A stretch of DNA of 64,000 nt, taken from assembly GCA_900169235.1 (NCBI GenBank), contig FWCC01000127.1, forward strand, positions 22,187 to 86,186, written 5' to 3'. The notes below the pieces were generated by a model, which was given only the letters and a program-made list of their open reading frames with translations, was not told the DNA's origin and searched no databases. The translations under genes and the position numbers were made by a program. Source of the DNA: Zarea fungicola (taxonomy: Eukaryota > Ascomycota > Sordariomycetes > Hypocreales > Cordycipitaceae). Numbering within the stretch: the first letter of the stretch is position 1; every line of letters begins with the position of its first letter. Shown here in pieces: positions 10,715 through 22,284 of this stretch.

Positions 10715-11674
10715 GATAGTTTCCCTCTCCTCGATACCACTTGGCTGCCATCCAAGACCTCGCAGACGATCAGCCCGAGACCTCGAACTCGATCCCCAAA
10801 ACTTAGGTCCCCATTCCCAGACTTGAGCCAGCTCCTTCTCATCCAAACTCTCCACCACTGTACTAGCAATAAACTTCTGCCGAAAAACTTCTCCCGATAC
10901 CAGTGTCGCAAACTTCTCAAACGACCCTTCGCCGCTTTCAACAAAGTAGTACCCATTCCGACCCCAATCTGCCTTGCTGCTTGTGCCTTGCAATGCCTCT
11001 TCCACCAGCATCATCAACGCAGACGACGCATCTTGAACGTGCGCCTGGCTTGTCACACAACGGCCTGCCCCGGCCATGAATGCTTTGCCACGAGCATGCA
11101 CTCCTCGCAGATATGGCTCAATCACCTTGGACTCGGCAGTCAGCTTCCCCCGTCCTTTCCCATACATTCGCGGCAGAGACACAATTGCAACCTTTGTGCC
11201 CGAGGCCTCCGCTTTCGCAATAATGTCTTGTTCAATGCTGGCGTGTAAACGATCGCGGGGTAGATGAAGCAACTCCTCTGCCTGTGCCACATCACTAAAA
11301 ACCCTCGGGTCCAGTTCCCCATACGCCATCGACGGGTCAATCAGAGTTGCGATCCCCGACACATGCAGGTACGTGCCACCAGCATGCTGCGCAACCCCCT
11401 CGAGTAAAGCAAATGACAGATCCTCGTCATCTGTACTGGCCACTTGGATAACAACATCCGCTAGTCTACCCTCGGCTACCAAAAATTCTCGGACGTCACC
11501 GCCCTCAGCATAAACACATTCCACCTCTGGAAATTGCGCCTTGAGCAGTAGCGCCTGCTGCTGCGATCGAACAAGAGCACGCACTCGATAAGTCGAATGT
11601 TTCTCTTGAACAAGCGAAAGAAAGTCGCCCCCCACGTATCCCGCAGCTCCAGTGACAAAAATGGTTGGTTGCAT
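10667..11674 (-). CDS. NAD(P)-dependent epimerase/reductase of the extended SDR family
   Basis: 335 residues, intronless. The N-terminus is a Rossmann dinucleotide-binding motif, FVTGAAGYVG (glycines at about 8, 11 and 14), followed by RVRALVRS, which ends the second strand and is suited to NADP(H) binding. The family acts on sugar nucleotides, ketones or polyketide-type substrates; the substrate here is not predictable. The canonical YxxxK is not obvious, as in many atypical extended SDRs. It is transcribed divergently from the enoyl reductase at 11975, with 300 bases between start codons, which suggests co-regulation. The last ~15 codons are part of a tandem repeat that continues into the 3' flank, so the C-terminus may have been altered by duplication. 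Confidence 0.8.
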   Translation of the reverse strand: MQPTIFVTGAAGYVGGDFLSLVQEKHSTYRVRALVRSQQQALLLKAQFPEVECVYAEGGDVREFLVAEGRLADVVIQVASTDDEDLSFALLEGVAQHAGGTYLHVSGIATLIDPSMAYGELDPRVFSDVAQAEELLHLPRDRLHASIEQDIIAKAEASGTKVAIVSLPRMYGKGRGKLTAESKVIEPYLRGVHARGKAFMAGAGRCVTSQAHVQDASSALMMLVEEALQGTSSKADWGRNGYYFVESGEGSFEKFATLVSGEVFRQKFIASTVVESLDEKELAQVWEWGPKFWGSSSRSRADRLRGLGWQPSGIEERETIGETIRSILGKEMQQK

Positions 11675-11974
11675 ACTGGCGACAGGTCAAGCTGGCAGGG
11701 AATTGAACTTGAGGAAATTGACAAGTTCAATTCCTGATGATAAGAATACATGCTCTGAATATATTACGTTCCCCCCCCAATCCTTTGCCAAGCCCGACGA
11801 GCGAGTGAAATAAGCCCGGGACGTTGCATTATACCGAGCCCGTTCCTTAAATGAGCGACAATCTTTGAACGCGATATACGGACGCCACCCTTGTGCGGGG
11901 TATAAGTTGCAAGACCGCGCAACCCTCATCTGCCGATTCCAAAAAAGCATCACTATGGTTGCCATCGGTTTGAC
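11675..11974. promoter_or_regulatory. Shared promoter between divergent SDR and enoyl reductase genes
   Basis: Exactly 300 bases separate the two ATG codons, so both promoters must lie here. It contains an eight-C run near 11771-11778. No single operator can be named. Confidence 0.55.
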
Positions 11975-13152
11975 ATGGTAGAAATGAAGGCAATAAAAAT
12001 AACATCCACTGGCAAGGCAGAAGTGCTCGACGACGTTCCTGTCCCGAAACTTCGTGACGGCTATATCCTTGTCCGAACAAAGGCCGTGTCAGCGAATCCA
12101 ACAGATTGGAAGCACATTGATTTATTTGCTAGTCCTGGCGCTACAGTTGGCTGTGACTACAGTGGTGTGGTGGAACAGGTTGGACTTGATGTTCAAAACG
12201 GCATAAAGGTCGGCGATAGAGTGGCGGGCATGGTCCATGGAAGTGAGTACCACTGAACGGGGTCTCAATTGCCACCGCATGGTCCACCACGTTTTAACTG
12301 TATCCAAAAGGCAATCATGTAAATCATGAAGATGGGTCATTTGGTGAATATCTCGTCGCGAAAGCGGACTTGCAAATGGTACTTCCGACCAGCATGTCAT
12401 TTCTGGATGCTGCAACCCTCGGATCGGGTATCATCACGGTCGGACAAAGCATGTACCAGTCGCTTGCATTGCCACTCCCCAGTAACCCTTCCAATGAGGA
12501 AGCCTTTGTTCTTGTACACGGAGGAAGCACTGCTACCGGCACGCTCGCTATCCAATTTGCCAAACTGTAAGCCACCGCATGTTGTTTTACGTGTCCCCTC
12601 TCAAGCGACGCTCAAGCTGACAGATCTCAAAACAGATCTGGTCTCCGCGTTGTCACAACCTGCTCGCCTCAGAATGAACAGCTTCTGCGCGGGCTCGGTG
12701 CAGATTATGTGCTCAACTATAGGTCTCCCACTTGCGCCAAAGACATCCGAGACGTCACTCGGAACAGCCTCGCGTACGCCCTGGACACGGTTGCAAGCCC
12801 CGACTCAGCTCAGCTATGCTGCGACTCCATTGGTCCCAAAGGCGGTGTTTATACCTCTCTGTTGCCAATCGAGAAGCTTCCCAGGTCCGATGTAGTGAAC
12901 CGCAGCACAATGGCCTTCACTGCCGTCGGAGAGGCGTTCGAAATTGGCGGCCAACAGGTTCCGGCAATACCCGACGATCATGCGTTTGCAGTGCAATTTA
13001 CAAGGCTAGCACAGGATCTACTTTCAAAGAACGCCCTCAAAGTGCATCCAGTGAGCATACAGCAAGGAGGCTTGGATGGCGTATTAGAGGGTTTGCAGGA
13101 GCTCCGCGAAGGAAAGGTGTCTGGAGTCAAGTTGGTATATAGCATGGAATAA
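11975..13152 (+). CDS. Zinc-type alcohol dehydrogenase-like / trans-acting enoyl reductase
   Basis: Three exons (11975-12242, 12311-12566, 12636-13152) give 346 residues, the usual size for fungal trans-enoyl reductases of the ToxD/LovC type. Introns 12243-12310 and 12567-12635 have GTGAGT and GTAAGC donors; intron 2 carries a CTGAC branch site. An N-terminal GroES-like domain (LVRTKAVSANPTDWK, VGCDYSGVVEQVG, VGDRVAGMVHG) is followed by the nucleotide-binding region (VLVHGGSTATGTLAIQFAKLSG) and LGADYVLNY. It lacks the structural-zinc cysteine cluster of true alcohol dehydrogenases, as expected for this group. Such enzymes work with polyketide synthases that lack an active ER domain; no PKS is in the window. 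An alternative start is the ATG nine bases downstream (MKAIKI). Confidence 0.85.
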
Positions 13153-13839
13153 ATTGCGCCAATTTGATTTTTTTTTTAACAAGAAAATGCTTGAAAGATA
13201 CACATCAAGAAATTCTCTCAATCAAGGAAATTGGCACGTCGACACTGGCTACAAAATACTGCGGCCCCGTGCGCCACAGTAGACTGTTCTTTTAACCAAC
13301 AACTCTCCGATGCTAGCTCCGATTGAAGCCGCCAGCGCCAAGCAAGCTTCTCCGGACAAGATCGCCAGATCGAAGAAACGGAAAAAGACGGCTCCACCAT
13401 TCAAGTCACTAGTCAGGCATGCCATCTGGAGAAAGTCATTGCCGCACACGTCTTGAACAGTGCCAAGATTTGTAAATGCATGGACTGCGCTACTAGAAAG
13501 CAGTCGATGAGAGTTTCCAGATGAAAAATCTCATTGGCGGTTCCGCGCCTTCCAAGTATACATCGAATTTTGTAGTTTGAGAAGCTTGCAGGGTCCAGCC
13601 ACGGAAACAATACACTGCCGCCAACGTGGAAAATGAAAAGCAGCACTTTACTCACTTCAACGCGGCTTTCACTACGACAGGTCTCATTTTCAGTTCAGAT
13701 ATATACAACTCTCATTTCAGTTAGATATATACAACTTTCATCTTCAGTTAGATTTATACAACTGCCTAGACAAAGAGAAGCCATCTCCCTCCTTGCTATG
13801 TACAACTGCAATCGTAGCTACCCTCTGTACCGAAACCAA
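13153..13839. other. Intergenic between convergent genes
   Basis: 3' flanks of the enoyl reductase and chitosanase genes. Three copies of a CAGTTAGATATATACAACT-like element lie around 13690-13765. No gene seen. Confidence 0.6.
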
Positions 13840-14705
13840 CTATTTGCCTAGACCGGCAACCAGCTTATCTCCCAAGGCCTTGATACTTGCTTCAAAATCT
13901 TGCGTGTTCTTCGCTTTCCAGTTGGCGCCAGCTTTTCCGGGAACAGCCTTATCACCAGTAAAGCCAATGTACATGACATCCTTTGCGCCATGCCCATTAT
14001 CACCAGTAAGGTGCTCATTGGGGAAGCAGAGCTTCGCAAGTGCAATGGATGCCTCTCCAGTAGTGGGCTCCTGGTTCGTGTCGCCCCAAACTCCGTACCA
14101 CTGAGCCAAAACAGTTAGATAAAACGGTATTTCTCTATAGGGAGAAGTAAAGTAGACTGTAGTGAAGGTGTAAAAGCTAGGGCACGCTGATACACCACTG
14201 GGACTTACCACTTGATTATTGCACACAACTGCCATGACAGAGAGGGGCTTCATCCCATTCTTTTGAGCGTCAAAGTACGGTGGCTCGTTAACAACAATGT
14301 AAGGGTGGATATTGGCGTTCAGGTCACTGATTCCGTAGCCCTTGACAGTATCCATAAATGACGTTTCGCCAAATCCGCTTGGGTCGTTGGAGCAGTCTCC
14401 AGCCTTGTCATCTGCACCGTCGCAGTCGACATCCATATTGTCATAGTTTCCTGAGCTTCCCTTCAGAAATATGGCATTGGGAATGTCACCGCAAAAGACG
14501 GCACCACTGGAAGACTTTCCAGAGAGCGCCTTCTTGCAAGTACCAGTCTATGGACATGACGAATGTGTTAGTTGCCAGACATCTCCAACATATGGATATA
14601 GCAAACCTTGTGAGCATTGTAGATGGCCTTGAGGTTTGCAGGTATTTCGTACGAAGATGCAACCCCACTGAGTGCCGCTACTGCGCAGATGCTTGAAAAC
14701 AACAT
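13840..14705 (-). CDS. Secreted endo-chitosanase, glycoside hydrolase family 75
   Basis: Three exons (14705-14607, 14547-14209, 14100-13840) with introns 14548-14606 (CTAAC branch) and 14101-14208 (GTAAGT donor) give 232 residues, close to the family length. A signal peptide ([18 protein letters not shown]) is followed by a mature enzyme that hydrolyses beta-1,4-glucosamine links of chitosan outside the cell. Family landmarks are [25 protein letters not shown], the VVCNNQV strand and the catalytic segment WYGVWGDTN...TGEAS, where the Asp and Glu should be the acid/base pair. I chose the ATG at 14705 rather than 14765 because it starts the signal peptide. It is in tandem with the sedolisin gene. 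Confidence 0.9.
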
Positions 14706-15465
14706 TGTCACGAGGTATGTATATAAGAGACAGTAAACAATGGTTGTTCTGCCAGGTCCTGACAATGCAAAGGAGGAAGACGTGCGCCGATACTTATAAC
14801 AGCAATTTTATTTTATTTTTATTTTCATTTTTAAAATAAAAACAAAACAGATGCCAATTCAGCCCTAGATTGTATCTGGCAAATATCGATCCACGAATAG
14901 GGAGTAGCAATGCCCTGGGTTATCATCGTGAATTATACCAAATGCCGAGGTGTGGTATTGACTGGTGGAAATACACGTCAACAGGCAATTGCTGCTACTT
15001 ATCGGTCCGAAACCCTTGCCTACCAATACGAGACCGCCTATAAGTTACATTCGTAAATTAACGTGAGGGATCTGCCCTGTTCTTCCAAGGCAGCCAAATT
15101 CAGAGAAATCACCGAACTTTGCCGGGATTTGGCTTGAGACTAACTGGCAGTAGCGCGTCTTCCCCAGTTGCCTTGCTGCACACTCTCCATCTTTGAAACA
15201 GGCAAAGGCTGGACTCGACTTATTACTGGCTAAGCTCCTCTATTAAAATCGGTCAGCTATCCCGATAAGGACAGCATATCTGATGATTCGCGGGCGGTAA
15301 GGCGGCCTTCCTTGAGGCCCCTTTCCCTGGGACCTAGTGAAACGCCGAACCACTGCGAACAGGGACGATCACACTACACACCCACAACAATGCGAATCTG
15401 GGACTAGTGCAGGGAAAATAAAAAACTTATTTAACAATTCATATACGTAACTTTATGCTAATTTC
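14706..15465. other. Intergenic between chitosanase and sedolisin genes
   Basis: Chitosanase promoter and sedolisin 3' flank. An A/T-rich palindromic stretch lies near 14808-14848. No gene seen. Confidence 0.6.
14793..14798 (-). promoter_or_regulatory. TATA-like box of the chitosanase gene
   Basis: TATAAG on the minus strand, about 90 bases upstream of the chitosanase start codon. Confidence 0.45.
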
Positions 15466-17420
15466 TTATAAGGATCCAAAGTAGCTGGAGAAGGCGGGGT
15501 AGTTGGGGGTGCCCAATCCAGTGACTGGGTCCCAACCAGAGACGGCAGAGAAGGCCTTGTTCTTGCAAGCGCCGCCATCAGCTCCCTGCTTACCCGAGGT
15601 AATATCGTGGAACATGGAGGGGTTCTTGTACAGAGCGGGATTGACGAATCCGATAAAGGGCTTGCCGGCCGTCAGGCGCTCCTCGTTGATGCGGTTGAAG
15701 ATGGCGGCGACAATGGGCGCGGCCATGGACGTTCCGCCAATGAGCTCCGCCTGGCCGTTGATGACAATCTGCCCGTTGTCGCCCACGGCGGCGAGATCGG
15801 GGAAGCCACGGCCGCCACGGTTGTAGATGCCACCGCTGGCGCCGGACGAGGGGATCTTCTGGTCGGTGACGTTGAAGGACTTGTAGCCCGGGTCGTGGTT
15901 GGCAAAGAAGGCGCTCACGGCGTCCTTTTGGTAGGCGGGCTGCGCCCACGTGTTGGAGAAGCCGCCGCCCGAGGAGAAGCGCGAGGTGGCCGTCTCGGGG
16001 TCGCCAATCTTGCTGCCGGCTGGGAGCGTGGTTGAGCCGACCGAGGTGACGTAGGGGCAGGAGCCGGGGGCCGATGGGCTGAAGATGGACTTGTCGCTGC
16101 CAAGGCAAACGTTTCCGTGGCCGCCCGCGACGCCACCGTCGCCAGAGGAAAAGACAAGGGTTGTTCCCTGAAGACCGAGCTTCATAAACTCCTCGCATTG
16201 ACGCTCAAGGTAGTTGGCCGTGTAGAACTTTTCGTCCAAGCCATATGAGAAGGAGATGACAGAGGTAGGAGTAAAGGAACCACACTGCTCGTTGGGAGTG
16301 GTGCCGTCGAGAGTCGGGTCGTCACCCTTCTCGCCGTGGGAGCTGTAGGTGCAGTAGCTGCCATCGACAGCGTCGAGGAACTGGTTGATGAATCCAAATG
16401 CGCGGAAACCATCAAAGTTGGCATTGGTCTGGTAGAGCTCGGTGCCTTGTGGGTAGATGACAGGGATCGAGACCTGGAAATCGAGGGCCGCTTCACCTTG
16501 GCCTTCAGACCCATCAGGGTTGTTGCCATTGAAGTCAATAAAGTCTTCCTTGGGGCCAGTGCCGGCAGGAATGTTGGGTGCAAAGCTGGAATAAAACTGA
16601 TCAAGATCACTCTGCAGGTACATCTCGCCCTGGCTTTCGAATATGCCAAGCTTGTTCTTGGGGTTCGGGGAAGTGGGAGCATTGGGAATATTGTAGAGGG
16701 CCTTGATGCAATCAGGAGTGATGACACTGCCACAGTTGGCTGTGCCGGCTGCGGCTACCTGGCTCGGGTTGACAGGTTGGTGAGGGAAGGGAACAATGTG
16801 GCTCTTGTTTGGGGCACTGCCGGATCGTTTGCTGGCCATCTTGCCCATGACGGTAGAGGGAATGACAAAGTCTACATGCTGGGCAACATTGCTGGGCAGC
16901 TTGTACTCCTCGGCGCCGACGAGCTGCGACCCAGTCTGAGCATCCTCATAGATGTTGTATCTTGTCTTGAGCATCTTCTCCAGTTGGTCGACTGTGGCAT
17001 GGAAGTCGACCCATCCGCTGCTGGTTGGAGAGCGAATGACATTGGAAGGAACGCCAGCGTCGACCAGCCATCGCTTCACCGAGGTCACAGATTCCTCAGC
17101 GGGCGCAAACAACTCCTTGACCTGTTCGGCACTGTAGTGCTTGCCATACTGAGGAGAGTCGGGGTCGGAGCTGTGAGAAGTGTCAACGCATTAATCTATC
17201 AATTAGGCACGGAGAAAACTAACACGGCCATAAGATGGTCCATGCCCTGATCCAGGTTGCGCTGCTTCAGGGCAATGCGGACAGGAATGAGAGTGGACGA
17301 AGCCAGGGCCTCGCGCTTCACAAACCCAGAGACGTCACGCTTGTCATGGACGACATCGGTAATGGGAATGCCCAACGCAGCAGCGACAAAGGCACTGAGG
17401 AAGATTGCTGCAACCTTCAT
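15466..17420 (-). CDS. Secreted tripeptidyl-peptidase / sedolisin (peptidase family S53)
   Basis: Two exons (17420-17224, 17170-15466; intron 17171-17223, donor GTTAGT, acceptor CACAG) give 633 residues. It has a signal peptide (MKVAAIFLSAFVAAALG), an S53 pro-domain (residues ~25-200, including DPDSPQYGKHYS) and the catalytic domain. The Glu and Asp of the triad sit in FESQGEMYLQSDLDQ, the oxyanion-hole Asp region in SFSYGLDE, and the nucleophile is Ser547 in GGTSMAAP. The calcium site is FHDIT...GWDPVTGLGTPNY. The enzyme works at acidic pH outside the cell, removing tripeptides from N-termini. All catalytic motifs are intact. Confidence 0.93.
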
Positions 17421-17526
17421 TTTGGCGGTTGGGTGCTTATTTCTTTCTGATACAAGTAGAATTGGTAACAAGATGCTGCTTTCTTGTCCTGCGGAATCAA
17501 TATTAGAGGCAGCGAGGGTGTTCACT

Positions 17527-17533
17527 CTTTATA
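17527..17533 (-). promoter_or_regulatory. TATA box of the sedolisin gene
   Basis: TATAAAG on the minus strand about 107 bases upstream of the start codon. Confidence 0.5.
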
Positions 17534-20285
17534 GTTGAGTCCACCATGAGCAGCAACGCCGCAATAATGGTGCATCGGAAGCTTTTCGGCAGTGCATTAC
17601 TCTCATATTGTCACCAGTCACTCCATTATCTACTCGAAGAAACAAATAGGGTAGTAATGTACAGTCATGCCTGCAGCTTTCGAGTACTACCTTCCCAAGA
17701 AAAATGGCACAGAAACGGCATCTGAATAAAATACGGAGTGCTTTGATCTGAGCAGCATCCTCCTGAAATGCATACATCCGGGTTCAACAATAATCGCTGG
17801 TCAGACTCGTACCTGGTCCGACCTAGCAATCTAGAAGCTAGGTGGTTTGGAGAAGGTGCTTCAACCACGGCCCACCTGACGCAAGGCTGGCCTGGCATTG
17901 TTTGGAGTTGTGACCGTGCCGACGGATTTATCATTCTTATCAAGCCCCGTTTAGTGGTACAGTCCTGGTCTGCTGGTCTGCATCCCGAGGCAATTGCCGC
18001 CTGTGCTTCCTGCGGCGGCGGACACCACTGACACACAGAAGCCGAGAGACCGCAGCGCCGATTAAGCTTGCTCTGGTGATATGAACACGCCATACACGGT
18101 CAAGTTAAGATAAAGTTAGGCTTTTTAATTTCGCGTCATTAATCGAGAAACATAGCTAAAAACGACAATGAGTAGCACCATCCCCACCCCCGCTGCTGAA
18201 ACTCTGCAGCGGAGGGAACACCCTCTAACTAGTTTTTAACCGGTCAGCCAGAGCATTGTTGCTGAGATGCGACTCGATAGCATAAATTGGGAGGGGCAGC
18301 AGGTTCCATCGTAGCGCCGATCTTTGCTAAAACCCCGAGCGAATAGCGTGACAAGGAAGCAACTGATAACTAGTTCGGCACTCTGTAGGTTACCAGCAGT
18401 GAAGAAACGCACAGTAATTAGTTAACATGTACCTAGCACATGGTCCACATGCCCTATATTTAGTCGGTGCTACTACGGCTACTATGGTAGCTAAATGATT
18501 CTAAATCACATGCCTGCCATTTCTGGCAGGTGTTCTTTGAATCCTTCTCGGACGAGTTTCCTTATCTGCCGAATGTTGTAGCCCGCCGGCCGAATTTCAT
18601 CATCAACATTATAAGGGCCTGATGCATTGATTGATCCCCCGTTTGTAGCCGTCGCTACAACGACTTCCTATACTAGACACGTCCGCCCTCCAAGCTTGAC
18701 ATCTTTGGTTCAGAATGCGCGTACCACCTGCCGATTCTAGAGCTGAATACGAGGCCGATGCTAGTCTCGATAAATCCGCGGTATGTCATTGTCCTTGGCA
18801 GGGGCGGACGTATTCTGCGCTAACTAGCTCTTTCGTGCGGGCCATGGCTTCCTCCTCATCCCTTTCTCCCTTCCGCCCGGGGGTGCTCAACGCAGAGGAC
18901 ATAAAGTCGGATGTGGCTTTGACAACAGGATTGTCGTTATGGGTTAGATATTCATATTACCACACAGAGGTTCGAATCTGGTATTCTGGGTCCAGTCGCC
19001 AGCAATATACTACATGAGATGGCCGAGAAAATACAGAGTTGTCTTCGCAGTATTGATTAGTATGGGGATTTCGGTTATAACAGCGCAGCAGTGCCAAGAA
19101 TGCCAAGTGTGCCACGGGTGCCAAGTCGATCCGCTTGGCCGCCCGAACATGTGCTGCGTCATTGCTGTGCGATGGAACAGAGTTCCATTGGTTAACTAAC
19201 TAATTAATATGTAACTACGGAGTAGTCTGCAACAAAAAGAGCGAGCACTTCATCAGTGTGCTTGCAGGGCAATAGTCAATTGAGGAGTAGTGTCGAACGC
19301 CACCATCACTTCCATCATTCGCAAATACGAGAAAATTCAACGACATACGAAATTTCAAGAATGAAACCCTGTTACCAGCAAGTGTGGGTAATTAAGTGGC
19401 GTTGCTCTGATGACAAAACTCCAAGAGGACAAAACTCCAAAAGGGCAAAGCTCGGCAGTAGAGCGAGGCATCCCTGCCAGCTCTTACAGACGCAAATGAG
19501 CCTACTGTATACAGGACAGTAGCATTCTATTTCAAAGAATTGACGACACCTGTAGAAGATCCTCTTTTTCTTTCTCAGGAAGTTTTAAAAGCAATTCCAG
19601 GTACCTACGTCGTTGTGAGATCATCAGACAGCGTCTGCGTGCTTGCTATTTCCGCAACATTTGTGGTCAATAGAACGCTTTTTGAGTGTACGCAGCGGTA
19701 CAAATTCTACATATTGCCAAGCTCAGGTCCTACCCTATCCCACTTAGATCAAGATAATAAAATCATCGAAATTTTCAAATCACCAAAAACTATTTTAGAA
19801 TCTGATATCACAAAGCTTCATCGGATAACCTGTTACCAACACAAATCGACAATAAGTGCTCATGTAGACAAGGAAATATTTACAACTATCCGGCGGTCTT
19901 GCTTGAAGAGCACCGTGCTTGACATACAATACCAAGAAGCGCGGATATCGCTGTACTCTTCATAGAGCTACCGAAATGAGTGTGGAATTGCGGCTTTTTT
20001 TCAAAATGGTCCGAGCCAGCGTAGTTGTTCTTTGGATAAAAGTGTTTGTTCATCTATCTATGGTATCTGTCGCTAATATGTATAACAGTACACGAAACAA
20101 TTGCAAAAATAGGGGTGAGGATTTTATTATCATGGGCAGCGCATCGTGTAAAGAATTACAACCAGAAATTTACTCGCAGTAGCACATTGCGATGCCCAAA
20201 GTATGCTGCGATGATGTAGCCCGCGTACATGGTAATGTTATGTACATGGGCGATGAAGAGAGCCATCACATTCCATGTGTGAATC
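17534..20285. other. Long intergenic region, no supported gene
   Basis: About 2.7 kb with only short, non-conserved open frames (18715-19017, 19540-19965). The only clear structure is the 46-base copy of an exon-intron junction of the neighbouring LtrA gene at 19903-19948. Confidence 0.6.
19903..19948 (-). repeat. Displaced copy of an LtrA-gene exon/intron junction
   Basis: 44 of 46 bases match 21182-21227, in the same orientation and 1279 bases away. The source spans the last ~20 bases of exon 5 and the first ~25 bases of intron 5 of the LtrA gene. Similarity stops sharply on both sides. Confidence 0.8.
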
Positions 20286-22284
20286 TCACCATTTGCCATT
20301 ACCGCGTCCTGCACCAGCAGGTAACAGCTTTTTGAAGAGCCCACCACGTTGCCTGGATCCTCCCATGGTGGACTCGCCCATTGCGCCGTTGTGCGTCCGC
20401 CCAGCACCGCAAGGTCGGATGTGCTGAGCGACAAGAGCTATTCCCAGCAGGAAGAGCAAGAGAGTCAAAGTCCACGCGCTGGCACCCAGATCGCTAGCGG
20501 CGTTTGTCAGCACCATCAGGCTGCAAAACACGAGACCGAGGCCAATGAGGAACTTGGTGATGATACCCAAGATATGACCACGGATCTCGCCCTTGCCCTT
20601 GCTATGGGATAGCCAAGAGAGAATTCCAATGAAAATGAGTACAAGTCCAGCAGAGATGAAGAAGTATCCGAACACGAGGTTGAAAAGACTGTTGTAGGGC
20701 TCAATTGCGTCTTCAGCACCAGAGGATTCAGGGGCTTCCTCGGGAGGCTCAAAGCCATATCCATTGAATATAATCTTCAAAAGCTCAGTCGTAATCTTCT
20801 CCGCAGCCGTCGATGCTTCCTCCTCTGTTGTATTAGCATTCGTGAGAATGGCAAACTCTTCATTTACGCCGTCAAACTCCTTCTGGGTGACTGGGAGAAG
20901 TGGGTTGCTCAGCACCGCAGTAATTGTGTCGTTCAGTACACTCAGTACATTGTTTTCATTGGCGCGAAGAACAGGGTTGAATGTGTTGTTGATGAACTCG
21001 CTAATGTGGCGCCAGCTGATGAATTGGTTTACACCCTCCATCAGTAGAACAAGGGCCATGTGGAATGGAAAGTGAAGGAAGGTCCAAATCTGTTGACGGA
21101 CGATACCGAAATGTTCGAGTTGGACGTTATCAAAATAGAGTTGGTAGAGGAGATACTAATATTTGTGAGTAAAGAACCGTGTTGAAGAGCACCGTGCTTG
21201 ACGTACAATAACAAGAAGCGCGGATATTATCGTGCCAATAGTTGAGGTGCTGAAGTTGAAATCCAGATTCTCGATTTTGGTAATGGTCTTGGTAAGGCCA
21301 ATGACTCCTTCGCCGAGCTGTGGTGTATTAGCTCCGTGCTTTCTGGAACAGGCCACATGAGTGACTTACAATAATGAGCGTGAGGCAGGTCATTCTCTCT
21401 GTAAGGTGAGTGCCTTTGAAGCTCACAACATGCCATTTTCCAGCAATGGCAATGGCTGCGCCGACCTCGAAAACGGAGACGATGTACCAAGCGATGTAGG
21501 CATTGCCAGCAAGCTCGGCTGCGAAAGTAAAGGAAAGTGCAAGATACACGATGACAGCGACAGCGAGCGAAATCAGAACAGCCACCAGCGGCAGTCGAGC
21601 ACTTCGGTAGCTCCATGAAAAGTACAGCGTTGAACAATACTGAAGGAACAAGACGCCACGGCTTGACATTAGTATCAAGGAGAGCTGCTGGAGTGTAGTC
21701 CAGGGAATTGTGTCGGGATCGTCAAACTGGGGGCCGATGATAGCCAGGCCAACCATGACGCCAAAGTGGCAGACATGGGCAAGTCTCTCAAAGATGCTAT
21801 CCGTGGAGAATCGAACATCATACAATGTGACTTGGCCTAATACAGAATTAGCCAACATTACAGTTTCCATCGAGGTTAGAAACGTACACCATGTGAACCA
21901 GAGGATGCAGAAGAATCCGATGTAGCTTGCCAGTTCTAGTACATGTTAGCGGTCTGGGTACACGTGCTGGAGATTGGCATATGAGACAAGCACATACTTC
22001 CAGTGCTGTTCACTTCGTGGGCATTCGTGAAACTTGTGAGATTGGCAACGAAGAACAAGTCGAAAAAGAGTTGGATGTTGGAGGTTTCTTCATAGTGCTG
22101 AAACTGGGGGTTGTCGAATAACGTCGCGTCATGGGCCTCAACTTGAGGTTGATCGTCTGCTCCGCGTTCATCCTTGGAGTCCGCCTACTAACTATTAGCG
22201 ACTTTCGGCGGCGGTATTAATGCGTCGTTGAATACGGACCAACAAAGGGCTCCGGATAAGTGGAACACTGCGGTACTCAGCCAT
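20286..22284 (-). CDS. Low temperature requirement A (LtrA)-family membrane protein
   Basis: Six exons (22284-22240, 22184-21998, 21935-21888, 21836-21370, 21317-21207, 21155-20286) give 575 residues. Family marks are the first-helix motif FFDLFFVANL (about residue 60), WFTWCQVTLYDVRF formed by splicing exons 3 and 4, and IILGEGVIG formed by splicing exons 4 and 5. I count about ten hydrophobic helices, the last pair being YFFISAGLVLIFIGILSW and LTLLLFLLGIALVA. The tail is Gly/Arg/Lys-rich and cytosolic-looking. LtrA was named for cold growth in Listeria; fungal function is unknown. The 51-base intron 21837-21887 is needed: without it the frame stays open but the conserved TWxQVTLYDVRF motif is broken. 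Confidence 0.85.
21182..21227 (-). repeat. Source copy of the duplicated exon/intron junction
   Basis: Exon 5 end and intron 5 start of the LtrA gene. It contains the near-palindrome AGCACCGTGCT, repeated at 19903-19948 with two mismatches. Confidence 0.8.

Noticed and set aside
18960..19005. GGTTCGAATC-like T-arm sequence suggesting a tRNA gene
   Set aside because: The flanking bases do not form a five-pair T stem or an acceptor stem, and no D arm or anticodon arm fits upstream.
19540..19965. 141-codon plus-strand open frame
   Set aside because: No recognisable motif, and its end runs through the displaced copy of the LtrA exon/intron junction in the antisense direction.
21845..21888. Reading straight through LtrA intron 21837-21887 as coding
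   Set aside because: The frame is open, but splicing restores the family motif TWCQVTLYDVRF and the splice and branch sites are good.
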